Assembly: GCF_020171725.1 (NCBI RefSeq)
Contig: NZ_JAIVAJ010000013.1
Span: 1-40,601, forward strand
From: Halobacillus litoralis
GTDB taxonomy: Bacteria > Bacillota > Bacilli > Bacillales > Halobacillaceae
Length of the DNA stretch: 40,601 nt
Reading direction: 5' to 3'
Shown in pieces: positions 7,951 through 16,099 of this stretch (its first letter is position 1; every line of letters begins with the position of its first letter). A program made the translations under genes and the position numbers. A model generated the notes under the pieces. The model had not been told where the DNA came from and did no database searches. It saw nothing but the letters and a program-made list of their open reading frames with translations.

Positions 7951-9135
7951 ATGCAAATGTCCGCACCATCAACGGAAAAAACGTATCGGTTCATTCAACT
8001 CTTTTACTTTTTTGCCTTCTTTGCCTTTGGGTCTTTGTTTCCACTGTTGTCTGTGTACCTGGAGGAGGAAAAAGGGTTAAATCATACGCAGATCGGCCTT
8101 GTCATTGCTGCGTTACCTCTCGTCACCATCTTTATTCAGCCGGTTTGGGGGATGCTCAGTGATGTAACGAGGAGACCGAAGCGATTGTTAATGATTGCTT
8201 CGGTTGTGGCCTCTGCGCTGGGCTTTTTTTATCCGGTTTTGGAATTGTTCCCAGCACTTTTACTTGGAATCATCGTGATTGCTCTCTTTCAATCGGGAAT
8301 TGTTCCTTTGTCCGACAGCTTATCGTTGAATTTTGTACAGAAGCATCATAAGGAGTACGGCAATATACGCTTGTGGGGAGCGGTCGGTTTTGCGGTGGCT
8401 GTATTTGTACTCGGCCGGGTAACCGAAGCTTCAGGATCTTTGGATTGGATCTTTACCTTTTTCTCAAGTGGTCTTCTGCTTGCTTTAGTGGCTTTGTTTC
8501 AATTTCCGAAACGAGCCGATCACGTCTCGACCTCATTCAGACAAGGGTTAGGCGTGCTGATCAAACGTAAAGCTTTTCTGTTATTTCTTGTATCGAACTT
8601 CTTAGTATTCGGACCCGTTCTAGCTAACAATTATTACTTTGGAACATTCATCCTCTCTGTAGGTGGAACGCTGTCAGGTGTCGGGGTCGCCTTTCTGCTG
8701 GCAGCAGGAAGTGAAGCGCCATTTATGAAGTTCGCTCAGCAGGTCATCAACCGCATGGGCGTCCTCCGGGTCCTTATGTTCAGTTCTGCGGTGTCTGGGA
8801 GCAGGTGGCTCTTGTACTTCTTTGAACCTTCGAGTGAAGTGGTTTACGCCACGACAATCGTTCAAGGGATTTCAGTAGGTCTTTATATACCGGCTGCGCT
8901 AATTCTCGTTCGTGAACTGGCACCAGACAATGTTCGGGCAACGGCAGTTGGATTGTATTCCGCCGTAGGGAACGGAATCGGAAATGCGTTTTTCACCTTT
9001 ATTGGAGGCGTGCTGATTGACGTGTGGAGTGTCACGGGGATGTATGGATTCTTTTCAGTGATGACTTTTACCGGGATGCTGCTCGTACTTGTAGTGATGA
9101 GGTGGACCAACCAACCTGTTAAAGGAGCTGTTTAA
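7951..9135 (+). CDS. MFS transporter
   Basis: A 394-residue major facilitator with about 12 hydrophobic segments. The N-terminal half has YFFAFFAFGSLFPLLSVYLEEEKGLNHTQIG and the loop 2-3 signature WGMLSDVTRRPKR (G-x-x-x-D-x-x-x-R-R-P-K-R), and the second half has a matching RATAVGLYSAVGNGIGNAF helix. The shape resembles the MFS_1-like/PPP-type nucleoside or phenylpropionate permeases, but the substrate cannot be inferred. It starts 15 bases after the dipeptidase stop with AGAAAGG upstream and is followed by thpR two bases later, so it belongs to the same operon. Confidence 0.88.
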   Translation: MQMSAPSTEKTYRFIQLFYFFAFFAFGSLFPLLSVYLEEEKGLNHTQIGLVIAALPLVTIFIQPVWGMLSDVTRRPKRLLMIASVVASALGFFYPVLELFPALLLGIIVIALFQSGIVPLSDSLSLNFVQKHHKEYGNIRLWGAVGFAVAVFVLGRVTEASGSLDWIFTFFSSGLLLALVALFQFPKRADHVSTSFRQGLGVLIKRKAFLLFLVSNFLVFGPVLANNYYFGTFILSVGGTLSGVGVAFLLAAGSEAPFMKFAQQVINRMGVLRVLMFSSAVSGSRWLLYFFEPSSEVVYATTIVQGISVGLYIPAALILVRELAPDNVRATAVGLYSAVGNGIGNAFFTFIGGVLIDVWSVTGMYGFFSVMTFTGMLLVLVVMRWTNQPVKGAV

Positions 9136-9137
9136 AG

Positions 9138-9695
9138 ATGGCGGACCATTACTTTATTGGAATTCCTATATCTGAATCATTACAAAAGAACCTCCGGAAG
9201 TGGCAGGAGGAGCTCAGAAAGTCCATGAACTATAAAGTTTGGACACACGAGAAAGACTTTCATATTACATTGAAATTCCTTGGTGCTTCTGCCGATGAAA
9301 AGATAGAAGAACTGAAAAGGGAGCTTGCCAATGTAAAAACCTTGCCTTCGTTCAACGTTACCATTGGCCCGGCTGGAAGTTTCGGTCAGCCGAAGCAGCC
9401 AAGAGTCTTTCACGCCGGTGTAGAAAAACACGCTGCTCTTATAGCCTTGCAGGAGATGGTGGAGACAGCAGCTGTCGAACTAGGCTGGGAGAAAGAGAAG
9501 AGAGCCTACACCCCTCATGTGACAATCGCCAAGAAAGGGGCAGAAGGCCTTTCGCCTCTCCTTATCAATGAAAACAAGTTGTTCGATGAGCAGTTTGAAG
9601 AGCACGTAAATCAAATCTGCCTGTATCGAATCCATCCAAAACAGAAGCAGAAATATGAAGCGGTTGCCACGATATGGCTGAATGAGGAGGAGTGA
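9138..9695 (+). CDS. thpR: RNA 2',3'-cyclic phosphodiesterase (2H family)
   Basis: A 185-residue 2H phosphoesterase, the B. subtilis YtlP equivalent. The two defining HxT motifs are HITLKFLG (His42, Thr44) and HVTIAK (His127, Thr129), with the expected spacing, and the C-terminal YEAVATIWL strand is present. ThpR/LigT enzymes hydrolyse 2',3'-cyclic phosphate ends of RNA to 2'-phosphate and can join tRNA halves in vitro; the physiological role is unsettled. Its stop codon is three bases before the next start (TGAGGATG), so translation of ytlQ is probably coupled. Confidence 0.93.
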   Translation: MADHYFIGIPISESLQKNLRKWQEELRKSMNYKVWTHEKDFHITLKFLGASADEKIEELKRELANVKTLPSFNVTIGPAGSFGQPKQPRVFHAGVEKHAALIALQEMVETAAVELGWEKEKRAYTPHVTIAKKGAEGLSPLLINENKLFDEQFEEHVNQICLYRIHPKQKQKYEAVATIWLNEEE

Positions 9696-9697
9696 GG

Positions 9698-10624
9698 ATG
9701 GCTCAATTGATTAAATTGCAGGATTATACATCCCGCTATGAGTCTAATATTTATCAGTACCCTGCACAGTACATTCGATTAAAAAAAGAAAATTGGAATA
9801 AAATGAAGCATCTATATGAACAAGGAATGCTGCAACAACCTCAAGAACCAGTGGAATCCTCCTGGAATCATGAAGAGAAGAAACAGGGATGGAAGAAGTT
9901 CTTTCAAAAAGAAGAAAAACAGTCGCTTACAAATGAAGAGATGGAAAAGGAGGTTAACGATGATCTCCCTCAAACAATGGAGGAGTTGAAAAAATACTTT
10001 CTTGACGGTCTTTTTCCATTTCAATTGAAATGGGCCTCCACAACATTAAGAGAGAAGTCTTTTGTTGACCGATCTTATAAAGAGGATGACCGCCTTAAAT
10101 ATTTTCTGCAGCGATTTCCTGACACCTATTTCCTCATGTATCACCCGATTGTCGTTCTTCGTCAAGCTGAAATGGAAGCTCTGCCTATTCTGATCAGTCC
10201 TCATGGAATTGAAATCATCTACTACATGGAAGGACAGGTAAACGGAATCGTTGAACCGAATTCTGAGAACAGTTGGTTTGTAGAGCAGGGGGATGTAAGA
10301 AGTAAAGTTCTGAGTCCGCTTTTTGCCTTACAGCGGACGGAATCGTTTGTAAAGAGCGTATGGAAAGCGTACGACTTGAATTTTCCAGTTCAGAAGGTCG
10401 TCCTGGCTCCTGACCTCTTCGTTAAAGAAAGCCAGGAACCATATTCAACCCGTTATATCGGTCGTGAGCGGTATGAAGCGTGGCTTCATGAGAAACGGAA
10501 GCTTGTGTCTCCGTTGAAGCATGATCAACTGAAAGCAGCTGACGCGTTGTTGAAACACTGTCAGACGACGTCCTTCAAGCGTCCGGAGTGGGATGAGGAT
10601 CCGAAAGAATTTATGGAAGAATAA
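9698..10624 (+). CDS. ytlQ: Hypothetical protein of YtlQ type
   Basis: A 308-residue soluble protein. The N-terminus (MAQLIKLQDYTSRYESNIYQYPAQYIRLKKENW) and the position right after thpR match B. subtilis YtlQ, whose function I do not know. A charged Glu/Lys-rich stretch (residues 50-95) separates the N-terminus from a folded domain containing FPFQLKWASTTLREKS, DTYFLMYHPIVVLRQAEMEALPILISPHGIEIIYY and RYEAWLHEKRKL. The alternation of strands and helices with conserved E and charged positions would fit a nuclease-related fold, but no catalytic motif is clear. The start is ATG 9698 behind GAGGAGG; an upstream GTG at 9692 is less likely. Its last 14 bases overlap the convergent EAL gene. Confidence 0.75.
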   Translation: MAQLIKLQDYTSRYESNIYQYPAQYIRLKKENWNKMKHLYEQGMLQQPQEPVESSWNHEEKKQGWKKFFQKEEKQSLTNEEMEKEVNDDLPQTMEELKKYFLDGLFPFQLKWASTTLREKSFVDRSYKEDDRLKYFLQRFPDTYFLMYHPIVVLRQAEMEALPILISPHGIEIIYYMEGQVNGIVEPNSENSWFVEQGDVRSKVLSPLFALQRTESFVKSVWKAYDLNFPVQKVVLAPDLFVKESQEPYSTRYIGRERYEAWLHEKRKLVSPLKHDQLKAADALLKHCQTTSFKRPEWDEDPKEFMEE

Positions 10625-10632
10625 ATTCTTTC
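10603..10632. repeat. Perfect hairpin across the overlapping ends of ytlQ and the EAL gene
   Basis: GAAAGAATTTAT (10603-10614) and ATAAATTCTTTC (10621-10632) form a 12-bp perfect stem with loop GGAAGA. Both stop codons lie inside it (minus at 10611-10613, plus at 10622-10624). The stem is AT-rich and no long T-run follows, so it is at best a weak bidirectional terminator, but the position mirrors the 935-969 hairpin. Confidence 0.6.
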
Positions 10633-11630
10633 TCCGGAACAGCTTTTGGCTTTCCAATGAAGTATCCCTGTCCGAAATCAACTCCGAGTTGGTTCAGCCA
10701 TTCCCATTCTTCAGCCGTTTCAATCCCTTCTGCTAAGACGTGAATCCCAATCATCTCTGCTCTCTCCATGACTTGATGTAAGAAAGCCTGATTCTCTTCA
10801 TTCTTATGACAATCTTGAATGTAAGAGCGATCGACCTTTAAGTAGTCCGGCTCGAGTAGCGACAGCATCTCCAATGTACTGTATCCTGTGCCTACATCGT
10901 CCAGGGCGACCTTCATACCGGATGCCTTATATGTGTCGAGAATCTTCTTCAAATGGTCCACGTCGGTCACTCTTTCTGTTTCCACGACTTCGAACACTAA
11001 GTCAGCTGGGTCAATTTGGAATTCATTTACGATTTGGAACGTATGCTTTAAGCAGAATTCCGGTACATAGATAGTAGACGGTAAAAAGTTAATGAAAACC
11101 TTCTGTCCCTTATTCAAGTGCTCTGATTTTGCCTTTACAGCTGATCTTCTCGCCTTCTGGTCCAGCATCGACTGCAGACCGGACTTTTGGGCATAGGAGA
11201 AAAGCTGTCCCGGATTGACGGTAGGATTTTCCGTCCGCAAAAGGGATTCATAGCCGTATACTTCATTCGTAGACATATCAACAATGGGCTGCAGGTGAGA
11301 AGTGAAAGCTCCGCTGTGAATGATCGAAGCAAGGTCAGGATACTTCAGTCGTTCATATAAGTGATGGATTGATATTGGGAATGATTGGGAAGTGTCCAAA
11401 TTCAGAATATGTAGCCAATAGTTCGATTGGTTCTGCTCTGTAAGAAGTTCCAGGGTGGCCACAAGGTTTGGAACAGATGTGTACTGAAAAACCATTGTAC
11501 TTTCATCCTGGTAATCAAGGACGATTTCACTAGGCGGCTGGTCCATATGAACATTTTTTCGGTTGATAACGAGAGCACCTCTTTCAGGAAGGGTTACGCT
11601 CGTTCCACAAAATTGACAATCTTTACTCAA
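10611..11630 (-). CDS. EAL-domain cyclic-di-GMP phosphodiesterase
   Basis: A 339-residue protein with an N-terminal region of about 95 residues, beginning with a single CQFCG pair, and a C-terminal EAL domain (about 105-335). The signature is YESLLR instead of EALLR, so the metal-binding Glu is kept while Ala becomes Ser. The remaining active-site motifs are present: INFLPS (Asn), FEVVETE (Glu), ALDDVGTGYS (Asp-Asp), LKVDRSYI (Lys), LAEGIET (Glu) and GQGYFIGKP (Gln). An active c-di-GMP hydrolase is therefore plausible, turning motile/sessile signalling toward motility. The N-terminal domain is not one I know. The gene is divergent from ytlR. Confidence 0.88.
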   Translation of the reverse strand: MSKDCQFCGTSVTLPERGALVINRKNVHMDQPPSEIVLDYQDESTMVFQYTSVPNLVATLELLTEQNQSNYWLHILNLDTSQSFPISIHHLYERLKYPDLASIIHSGAFTSHLQPIVDMSTNEVYGYESLLRTENPTVNPGQLFSYAQKSGLQSMLDQKARRSAVKAKSEHLNKGQKVFINFLPSTIYVPEFCLKHTFQIVNEFQIDPADLVFEVVETERVTDVDHLKKILDTYKASGMKVALDDVGTGYSTLEMLSLLEPDYLKVDRSYIQDCHKNEENQAFLHQVMERAEMIGIHVLAEGIETAEEWEWLNQLGVDFGQGYFIGKPKAVPEKEFILP

Positions 11631-11710
11631 TATTCTTCCTCCTTTTCTTTATTATACTAAAATAGAAAGTAGTTTCAAAAGTAATCTGTTCGATCTAGGA
11701 GATATGTCTG

Positions 11711-12640
11711 ATGTATATATTGATAGTAAATACGCATGCGGGTCACGGAAAGGCTGACCGAATATTTCAGGCGATTCAAAAAGAGCCGGTGTTTAAAGAA
11801 AGAAATTGCCGATCATTCCGTACTTCTTATGAAGGACACGGACAGAAGTTAGCTGAACAGATCGCTGAAATGCACCATGAACATTTGAAATGTGTCATTG
11901 TCATCGGGGGAGATGGTACGTTACACGAAGTTGTGAATGGACTTCATGCCTATCCGTCTATTCCCATAGCTTTTATTCCGGCCGGGTCAGGTAATGACTT
12001 CGCGCGAGGCATAAAATCTAAATTGAAAGGGGTAGCATTGTTTAAGAAGATTGTAAGAAACCCTAAGCGTATGTCTGTTCATTTGGGAAGGTTCACGACG
12101 AATAAAAGATACAGACATGGTCAAAAAGTCTTTGTGAATAACATTGGGTTTGGCTTAGACGGAGAATTGATTCAATTTACCAATCAACCGAAGTTTCGCA
12201 AGTGGATTCGGATCTTACACCTTCATCGTTTTATTTATACTGTAGCTCTACTACCCGTTTTGAGAGACTTTCAACCTAGAAAACTAGAAATCGAGATTGA
12301 TGGAGAAAAGCAACATTCGGGAAGCACCACTCTCGTTGCGGTGACGAACCATCCATACTACGGTGGTGGGATGAAGATTGCACCGGACTCTGACATGAAA
12401 AGACGGACATTTTCTGTCACCATAATTGAGGATATTCCAAAGTGGAAAGTGTTGGCCTTCTTCCTGACCGTTTTCTTCGGGAAGCATACGAAACTGAAAG
12501 AAGTTCGAACCTTTGAAGCGGGTTCCGTCAAAGTGACCTCCAAAGCCCCGGTTCCGTTTCAAGTAGATGGCCAGCCAGGAGAATGTTTCCAATGCGAAGT
12601 GAAAAAAGACGAAAAAACACGAAATATCTACTTCGGTTGA
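11711..12640 (+). CDS. ytlR: Diacylglycerol/lipid kinase family protein YtlR
   Basis: A 309-residue protein of the DagK catalytic family. VNTHAGHGKA (residues 7-16) and the nucleotide-binding GGDGTLHEVVNGL (66-78) are followed by IPAGSGNDFARGI, the substrate and ATP-binding loop shared with DgkB and sphingosine kinases. The C-terminal beta-rich domain includes NNIGFGLDGELIQFT and the ending PFQVDGQPGE. It likely phosphorylates a lipid at the inner membrane face; B. subtilis DgkB is the experimentally known diacylglycerol kinase, and the substrate of YtlR is unproven. An AGGAGAT site precedes ATG 11711. Confidence 0.9.
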   Translation: MYILIVNTHAGHGKADRIFQAIQKEPVFKERNCRSFRTSYEGHGQKLAEQIAEMHHEHLKCVIVIGGDGTLHEVVNGLHAYPSIPIAFIPAGSGNDFARGIKSKLKGVALFKKIVRNPKRMSVHLGRFTTNKRYRHGQKVFVNNIGFGLDGELIQFTNQPKFRKWIRILHLHRFIYTVALLPVLRDFQPRKLEIEIDGEKQHSGSTTLVAVTNHPYYGGGMKIAPDSDMKRRTFSVTIIEDIPKWKVLAFFLTVFFGKHTKLKEVRTFEAGSVKVTSKAPVPFQVDGQPGECFQCEVKKDEKTRNIYFG

Positions 12641-12716
12641 AGAAATTTTCTTGAAATAACCAAGCCGAATGAGTTAGTCTAATGAAGTGAGATTTTCGAG
12701 TCGTATAATAAAAACT

Positions 12717-12744
12717 TTGGCTGGGTACAAAAGTACGATATACT
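12717..12744 (+). promoter_or_regulatory. Putative sigma-A promoter of ytmP
   Basis: TTGGCT (12717-12722), a 16-base spacer and TATACT (12739-12744) lie about 50 bases upstream of the phosphotransferase start. The 150-base gap also has a GTATAAT (12704-12710) with no good -35. Confidence 0.5.
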
Positions 12745-12790
12745 AGAGATAGATAATGAACGTGATGTCATCACAGGAAGATTTGAGGAA

Positions 12791-13606
12791 TTGAAGGTGA
12801 ATTGGTTGGAACATATACTTGGTAATAATTGGACAGTTACACCAGCAGGCGGTTCAACAGGAGAAGCCTACTACGCCCAGACGGAAGGAAAGCGTTTATT
12901 TCTTAAGCGTAACTCCTCTCCATTTCTTGCTGTACTTTCTGCCGAAGGAATTGTACCAAAGCTTGTGTGGACCAAGCGCCTTGAGAATGGTGACGTAATT
13001 ACAGCTCAGGAGTGGCTCGAGGGAAGAGAGCTGCAGCCGAAAGAAATGAATCACCCGAGGGTCGCTGCACTGTTAAGCAAAATCCACCATTCAACAGAGC
13101 TTCTGGATATGTTGATGAGGTTAGGGAAGCATCCTTTAACTCCTGATGAAGTATTGAAAGATATAAAAGAGAATCAGACGGTATTGAACCGAGTCGATCC
13201 ACATGACGAAGTACAACAGGCTGTTACCTTTCTGGAAGAGAGAGTGGATGATGTCCATCACGATGTGCATGTTGTTTGTCACTGTGATACCAATCACAAC
13301 AATTGGCTGCTCTCTGCGGATGATCAGCTTTATTTGATTGATTGGGATAATGCGATGGTAGCAGATCCCGCACTGGACCTTGGCATGCTTCTTCATTCTT
13401 ATATTCCAGAGGAAGAATGGGAGAATTGGTTGAAGGAATATGGAATTTCTCCTGATGACCAACTGTTTGAGCGTATGATCTGGTATGCGGTTTCGCAATC
13501 TCTTGCTTTTATTCAATGGCATCAAATGCGTGGAGAATACGACGAAGCAACGTTACGTCTGAACAAGCTGAAAAGTATGATGAGAAAACAAGGGATAATC
13601 AAATAA
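12791..13606 (+). CDS. ytmP: Aminoglycoside phosphotransferase-like kinase YtmP
   Basis: A protein of about 270 residues with a protein-kinase-like APH fold. The catalytic loop reads HCDTNHNNW (His164, Asp166, Asn171) and the metal-binding IDWDNA (Asp184) follows. The N-terminal lobe has GSTGEAY as a nucleotide loop and RLFLKR with the likely ATP-contacting Lys. It matches YtmP of B. subtilis, in the choline kinase/APH family, with unknown acceptor. Two starts compete: TTG 12791, with AGGAAG ten bases upstream, and GTG 12797, with GAGGAA six bases upstream. It ends in a strong terminator. Confidence 0.87.
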   Translation: MKVNWLEHILGNNWTVTPAGGSTGEAYYAQTEGKRLFLKRNSSPFLAVLSAEGIVPKLVWTKRLENGDVITAQEWLEGRELQPKEMNHPRVAALLSKIHHSTELLDMLMRLGKHPLTPDEVLKDIKENQTVLNRVDPHDEVQQAVTFLEERVDDVHHDVHVVCHCDTNHNNWLLSADDQLYLIDWDNAMVADPALDLGMLLHSYIPEEEWENWLKEYGISPDDQLFERMIWYAVSQSLAFIQWHQMRGEYDEATLRLNKLKSMMRKQGIIK

Positions 13607-13613
13607 CGCTAAT

Positions 13614-13650
13614 ATAAAACGAAGCACTTTTAGGTGCTTCGTTTTATTAT
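13614..13650. terminator. Terminator after ytmP
   Basis: ATAAAACGAAGCAC (13614-13627) pairs perfectly with GTGCTTCGTTTTAT (13634-13647) around TTTTAG. The stem base gives U-rich ends in both directions. Confidence 0.88.
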
Positions 13651-13683
13651 TGATCTTAAACTTCTTCAATTGGGTAAAGAAAA

Positions 13684-13709
13684 GGCGGAACTCTGAATGA
13701 GGTTCCGCT
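13684..13709 (-). terminator. Terminator of the small cre-controlled gene (minus strand)
   Basis: On the minus strand GCGGAACCTC and GAGTTCCGC form a stem with one bulge, followed by CTTTTCTTT. It lies about 27 bases beyond the stop codon of the small gene and supports that gene as a transcribed unit. Confidence 0.7.
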
Positions 13710-13735
13710 GAGAAAGAGTTATTTATGTTGAAGGA

Positions 13736-13909
13736 TTATTGACTGATTGTTGGGGTATATTTGAGTTTCTTTTCGCGAACCTCTGAGCTCGTTTTTTCGC
13801 TCAACTTTTCAAATGGATATATGAATACAGCATAACCTGCGAATAAAACAGAGAAAACAGCGAGTACAGTCATTTCGAAGAACTTACTAATTAGTTTCAT
13901 GAGTCTCAT
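13736..13909 (-). CDS. Small single-TM membrane protein, putative CcpA target
   Basis: A 57-residue protein I do not recognise. It has a short basic N-terminus (MRLMKLISKFFEM), one TM helix (TVLAVFSVLFAGYAVFIYPF) and a charged C-tail (KLSEKTSSEVREKKLKYTPTISQ). The start is placed at the second of two adjacent ATG codons (13909), five bases from a GGAG; ATG 13912 is also possible. Three things support a real gene: the ribosome-binding site, the terminator behind it, and a near-consensus cre site about 45 bases upstream. Orientation is opposite to both neighbours. The function is unknown. Confidence 0.6.
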   Translation of the reverse strand: MRLMKLISKFFEMTVLAVFSVLFAGYAVFIYPFEKLSEKTSSEVREKKLKYTPTISQ

Positions 13910-13953
13910 CATCACTCCAATTTTGTTTTGTAACACGATTACTATCGTAAATC

Positions 13954-13967
13954 AGTAAGCGCTTACA
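13954..13967 (-). promoter_or_regulatory. CcpA cre site
   Basis: On the minus strand TGTAAGCGCTTACT matches the catabolite-responsive element consensus (TGWAARCGYTWNCW) at every position and is nearly a perfect palindrome. A possible -35 TTGTAA overlaps it, with TAGTAA 18 bases downstream. CcpA binding would therefore be expected to block this promoter when glucose is present. The ccpA gene is in this window. Confidence 0.75.
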
Positions 13968-14161
13968 ATCCAACCCCTCATTTGGGATGAATTTCATACT
14001 GGTGTGTGGTAAGGCTCATTCAGGCGTGAATAATCCTGATATGGTCATAAATCGTTCGTTATCGTCCGTTATCCACCTGAATTCGTAAAAATCATGAAAA
14101 AGTTTTAAAAATACCGGATAACATGGTACGATTTTAACGATAAGAAGGAGGAAGATGCGCC

Positions 14162-14806
14162 ATGCGTTTACGAAACAAACCTTGGGCTGACGACTTTATG
14201 AGAGAGAATGACCATATCGTTGTTCAAAAGCCTTTTGAATGCAAAGAGAATTGGAAAAGTATTTTTGAAAATAAAGAAAACCCACTGCACTTAGAGATTG
14301 GTTCTGGTAAAGGCCAATTCATTGCCGGGATGGGAAAACAGCATCCTGATATCAATTTTGTCGGAATTGAACGGGTTAAGAGTGTCATTGTTGGTGCTTT
14401 GAAGAAAGTGATGGATAGTGAAGCTAAGAACGTAAGGCTCGTTAATGAAGATGCGGAGGACCTTCGTGATCTGTTTGCTGCAAATGAAGTAGACCACATC
14501 TATTTGAATTTCTCTGATCCGTGGCCGAAGAATCGTCATGAAAAACGTAGGTTGACGTACCATACGTTTCTGGAACAATATGAGGGTGTGCTAGTACCTG
14601 GGGGAGAAGTAACCCTGAAAACCGATAACAGAGGACTGTTTGAGTATTCATTAATGAGTTTCTCGCAATACGGGATGCTGATTGAGGATGTATCTGTTGA
14701 TCTGCACGCCGATGAGGATCCGTTGAACGTTCCGACTGAATATGAAGAGAAGTTTTCGGCGAAGGGCCAGCCGATCTACCGTTGCACAGCAAAGTTCAGA
14801 ACATGA
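14162..14806 (+). CDS. trmB: tRNA (guanine-N7-)-methyltransferase
   Basis: A 214-residue TrmB of normal length. The SAM-binding motif is LEIGSGKGQF (residues 44-53), with GIE at 68-70 as the next SAM contact, and the family signature SDPWPKNRHEKRR spans 118-130. The C-terminal TEYEEKFSAKGQPIYR is also typical. It methylates N7 of G46 in the variable loop of several tRNAs using S-adenosylmethionine. The start is ATG 14162 behind AAGGAGGAAG. It stands alone, ahead of ytnP, in the usual Bacillus neighbourhood (YtmQ). Confidence 0.96.
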   Translation: MRLRNKPWADDFMRENDHIVVQKPFECKENWKSIFENKENPLHLEIGSGKGQFIAGMGKQHPDINFVGIERVKSVIVGALKKVMDSEAKNVRLVNEDAEDLRDLFAANEVDHIYLNFSDPWPKNRHEKRRLTYHTFLEQYEGVLVPGGEVTLKTDNRGLFEYSLMSFSQYGMLIEDVSVDLHADEDPLNVPTEYEEKFSAKGQPIYRCTAKFRT

Positions 14807-14817
14807 TACCGCTTACA

Positions 14818-14858
14818 ATAGCTCCAGTCTCTATGGTAGACTGGAGCTATATTTGTTT
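14818..14858 (+). terminator. Terminator after trmB
   Basis: ATAGCTCCAGTCT (14818-14830) pairs perfectly with AGACTGGAGCTAT (14838-14850), followed by ATTTGTTT. It separates trmB from ytnP, which begins 25 bases later. Confidence 0.88.
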
Positions 14859-14874
14859 ATAAGGGGGAGTTTAA

Positions 14875-15732
14875 ATGGAATCGATGCAAATAGGTCGGGC
14901 TAAGCTGACATGGTTGAATGGAGGCGTGACTCATATGGATGGCGGTGCCATGTTCGGCGTGGTTCCGAGGCCGCTTTGGAGCAGGAAATACCCTGTCAAT
15001 GAGAAGAATCAAATTGAGTTGCGTACAGATCCGGTTCTACTCGAGTTAGATGGGAAGAAGGTATTGATCGACTCAGGGATCGGGAATGGTAAGCTGACCG
15101 ATAAGCAGCGGAGAAATTTCGGGGTGAAAGAAGAGTCGAGCATCGATGCCTCGCTTCAGTCGTTAGGGTATTCAAGAGAAGATATGGATATCGTCTTAAT
15201 GACTCATCTTCACTTCGATCATGCATGTGGCTTGTCTGTCGTAGAAGGCGACCGTTATGCTTCTGCTTTTCCGAATGCCGTGGTTTATACGAGTCAAGTC
15301 GAGTGGAATGAAATGCGTGAGCCAAACATCCGCTCCCAAAATACGTATTGGGAAATGAATTGGAAGCCGGTTGAGCACCAAGTACATACATTTGAATCTT
15401 CCATTGAAGTGCTCCCAGGTCTCTCTATGTATCATACGAGCGGTCATAGTGATGGTCATTCGGTCATTGTGTTCAAAGACGGGGAGGAGACGTTTATCCA
15501 TATGGCGGATATCATGCCTACTCATGCTCACCAGAACGTCCTCTGGGTTCTTGCTTATGACGATTATCCGGTCACATCTGTCCATGAAAAACAAAAATGG
15601 ATGAAGTACGGATATGAGAGAGAGGCGTGGTATATTTTCTATCACGATGCACAGTACCGTGCGCTGAAGTTCGATTCGGAGGGAAATGTGATTGAAAAGG
15701 TGGAAAGAACGCCACATGATTATACGGAGTAA
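14875..15732 (+). CDS. ytnP: Metallo-beta-lactamase-fold lactonase YtnP
   Basis: A 285-residue MBL-fold hydrolase. The dinuclear zinc motif HLHFDH is at 111-116, a further His is in TSGHSDGHS, and the bridging Asp is in [11 protein letters not shown]. The N-terminal [20 protein letters not shown] segment is typical of the YtnP group. B. subtilis YtnP has been described as a quorum-quenching lactonase acting on signalling lactones; whether that holds here is inference. The start is ATG 14875 with AAGGGGGAG upstream. A strong bidirectional hairpin follows, shared with the convergent PepSY gene. Confidence 0.9.
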   Translation: MESMQIGRAKLTWLNGGVTHMDGGAMFGVVPRPLWSRKYPVNEKNQIELRTDPVLLELDGKKVLIDSGIGNGKLTDKQRRNFGVKEESSIDASLQSLGYSREDMDIVLMTHLHFDHACGLSVVEGDRYASAFPNAVVYTSQVEWNEMREPNIRSQNTYWEMNWKPVEHQVHTFESSIEVLPGLSMYHTSGHSDGHSVIVFKDGEETFIHMADIMPTHAHQNVLWVLAYDDYPVTSVHEKQKWMKYGYEREAWYIFYHDAQYRALKFDSEGNVIEKVERTPHDYTE

Positions 15733-15737
15733 ATAGA

Positions 15738-15770
15738 AAAGCATCGCGTTCCAGGAACGCGATGCTTTCT
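15738..15770. terminator. Bidirectional terminator between ytnP and the PepSY gene
   Basis: AAAGCATCGCGTTC (15738-15751) pairs perfectly with GAACGCGATGCTTT (15755-15768) around a three-base loop. A/T tracts on both sides allow use in either direction. Confidence 0.88.
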
Positions 15771-15781
15771 GTAGTTCTCGC

Positions 15782-16099
15782 TTACGCAGTTGTCTCGGCA
15801 ACGTCAACAATTGTACCTGTTTCCGTGTCGATATAGAATTCGAACTGAGAAGTCTTGCCATCTTCCTGCTTAGAGACTCCACCACGGTATACGTCATAGT
15901 TGATACCGTTCTTGTTCAATTCCTCTGGTCTCATGTAAATCCATGATCCACTGATAGGACCTTGCTTTTTGAACGCTTCTTTCGCGATTTTAAGTGCCTT
16001 CTCAGGCGTTACACTTTGACTATTGCTCAATTGTTCTTTTACAACATAGCCGGCTAATGCTCCTACACCAGCAGCTAAGGCAACTTTTTTCCAATTCAA
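15782..16099 (-). CDS. PepSY-domain protein, YtzB-like
   Basis: A protein of about 105 residues. A short basic start and one hydrophobic segment (WKKVALAAGVGALAGYVV) form a signal anchor, followed by a PepSY domain: VTPEKALKIAKEAFKKQG and then KTSQFEFYIDTETGTIVDV, the classic PepSY strand pair. PepSY proteins are thought to modulate peptidases or sense the cell surface; function here is not known. The start is set at TTG 16099, six bases from GAGGTG; a GTG at 16108 lies inside that site. It resembles YtzB of B. subtilis, and the symbol is left open. Confidence 0.8.
   Translation of the reverse strand: MNWKKVALAAGVGALAGYVVKEQLSNSQSVTPEKALKIAKEAFKKQGPISGSWIYMRPEELNKNGINYDVYRGGVSKQEDGKTSQFEFYIDTETGTIVDVAETTA

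Noticed and set aside
14070..14080. TTATCCACC, resembling a DnaA box, upstream of trmB
   Set aside because: Only one good copy is present and no cluster, AT-rich unwinding region or replication gene is nearby, so an origin is not supported.
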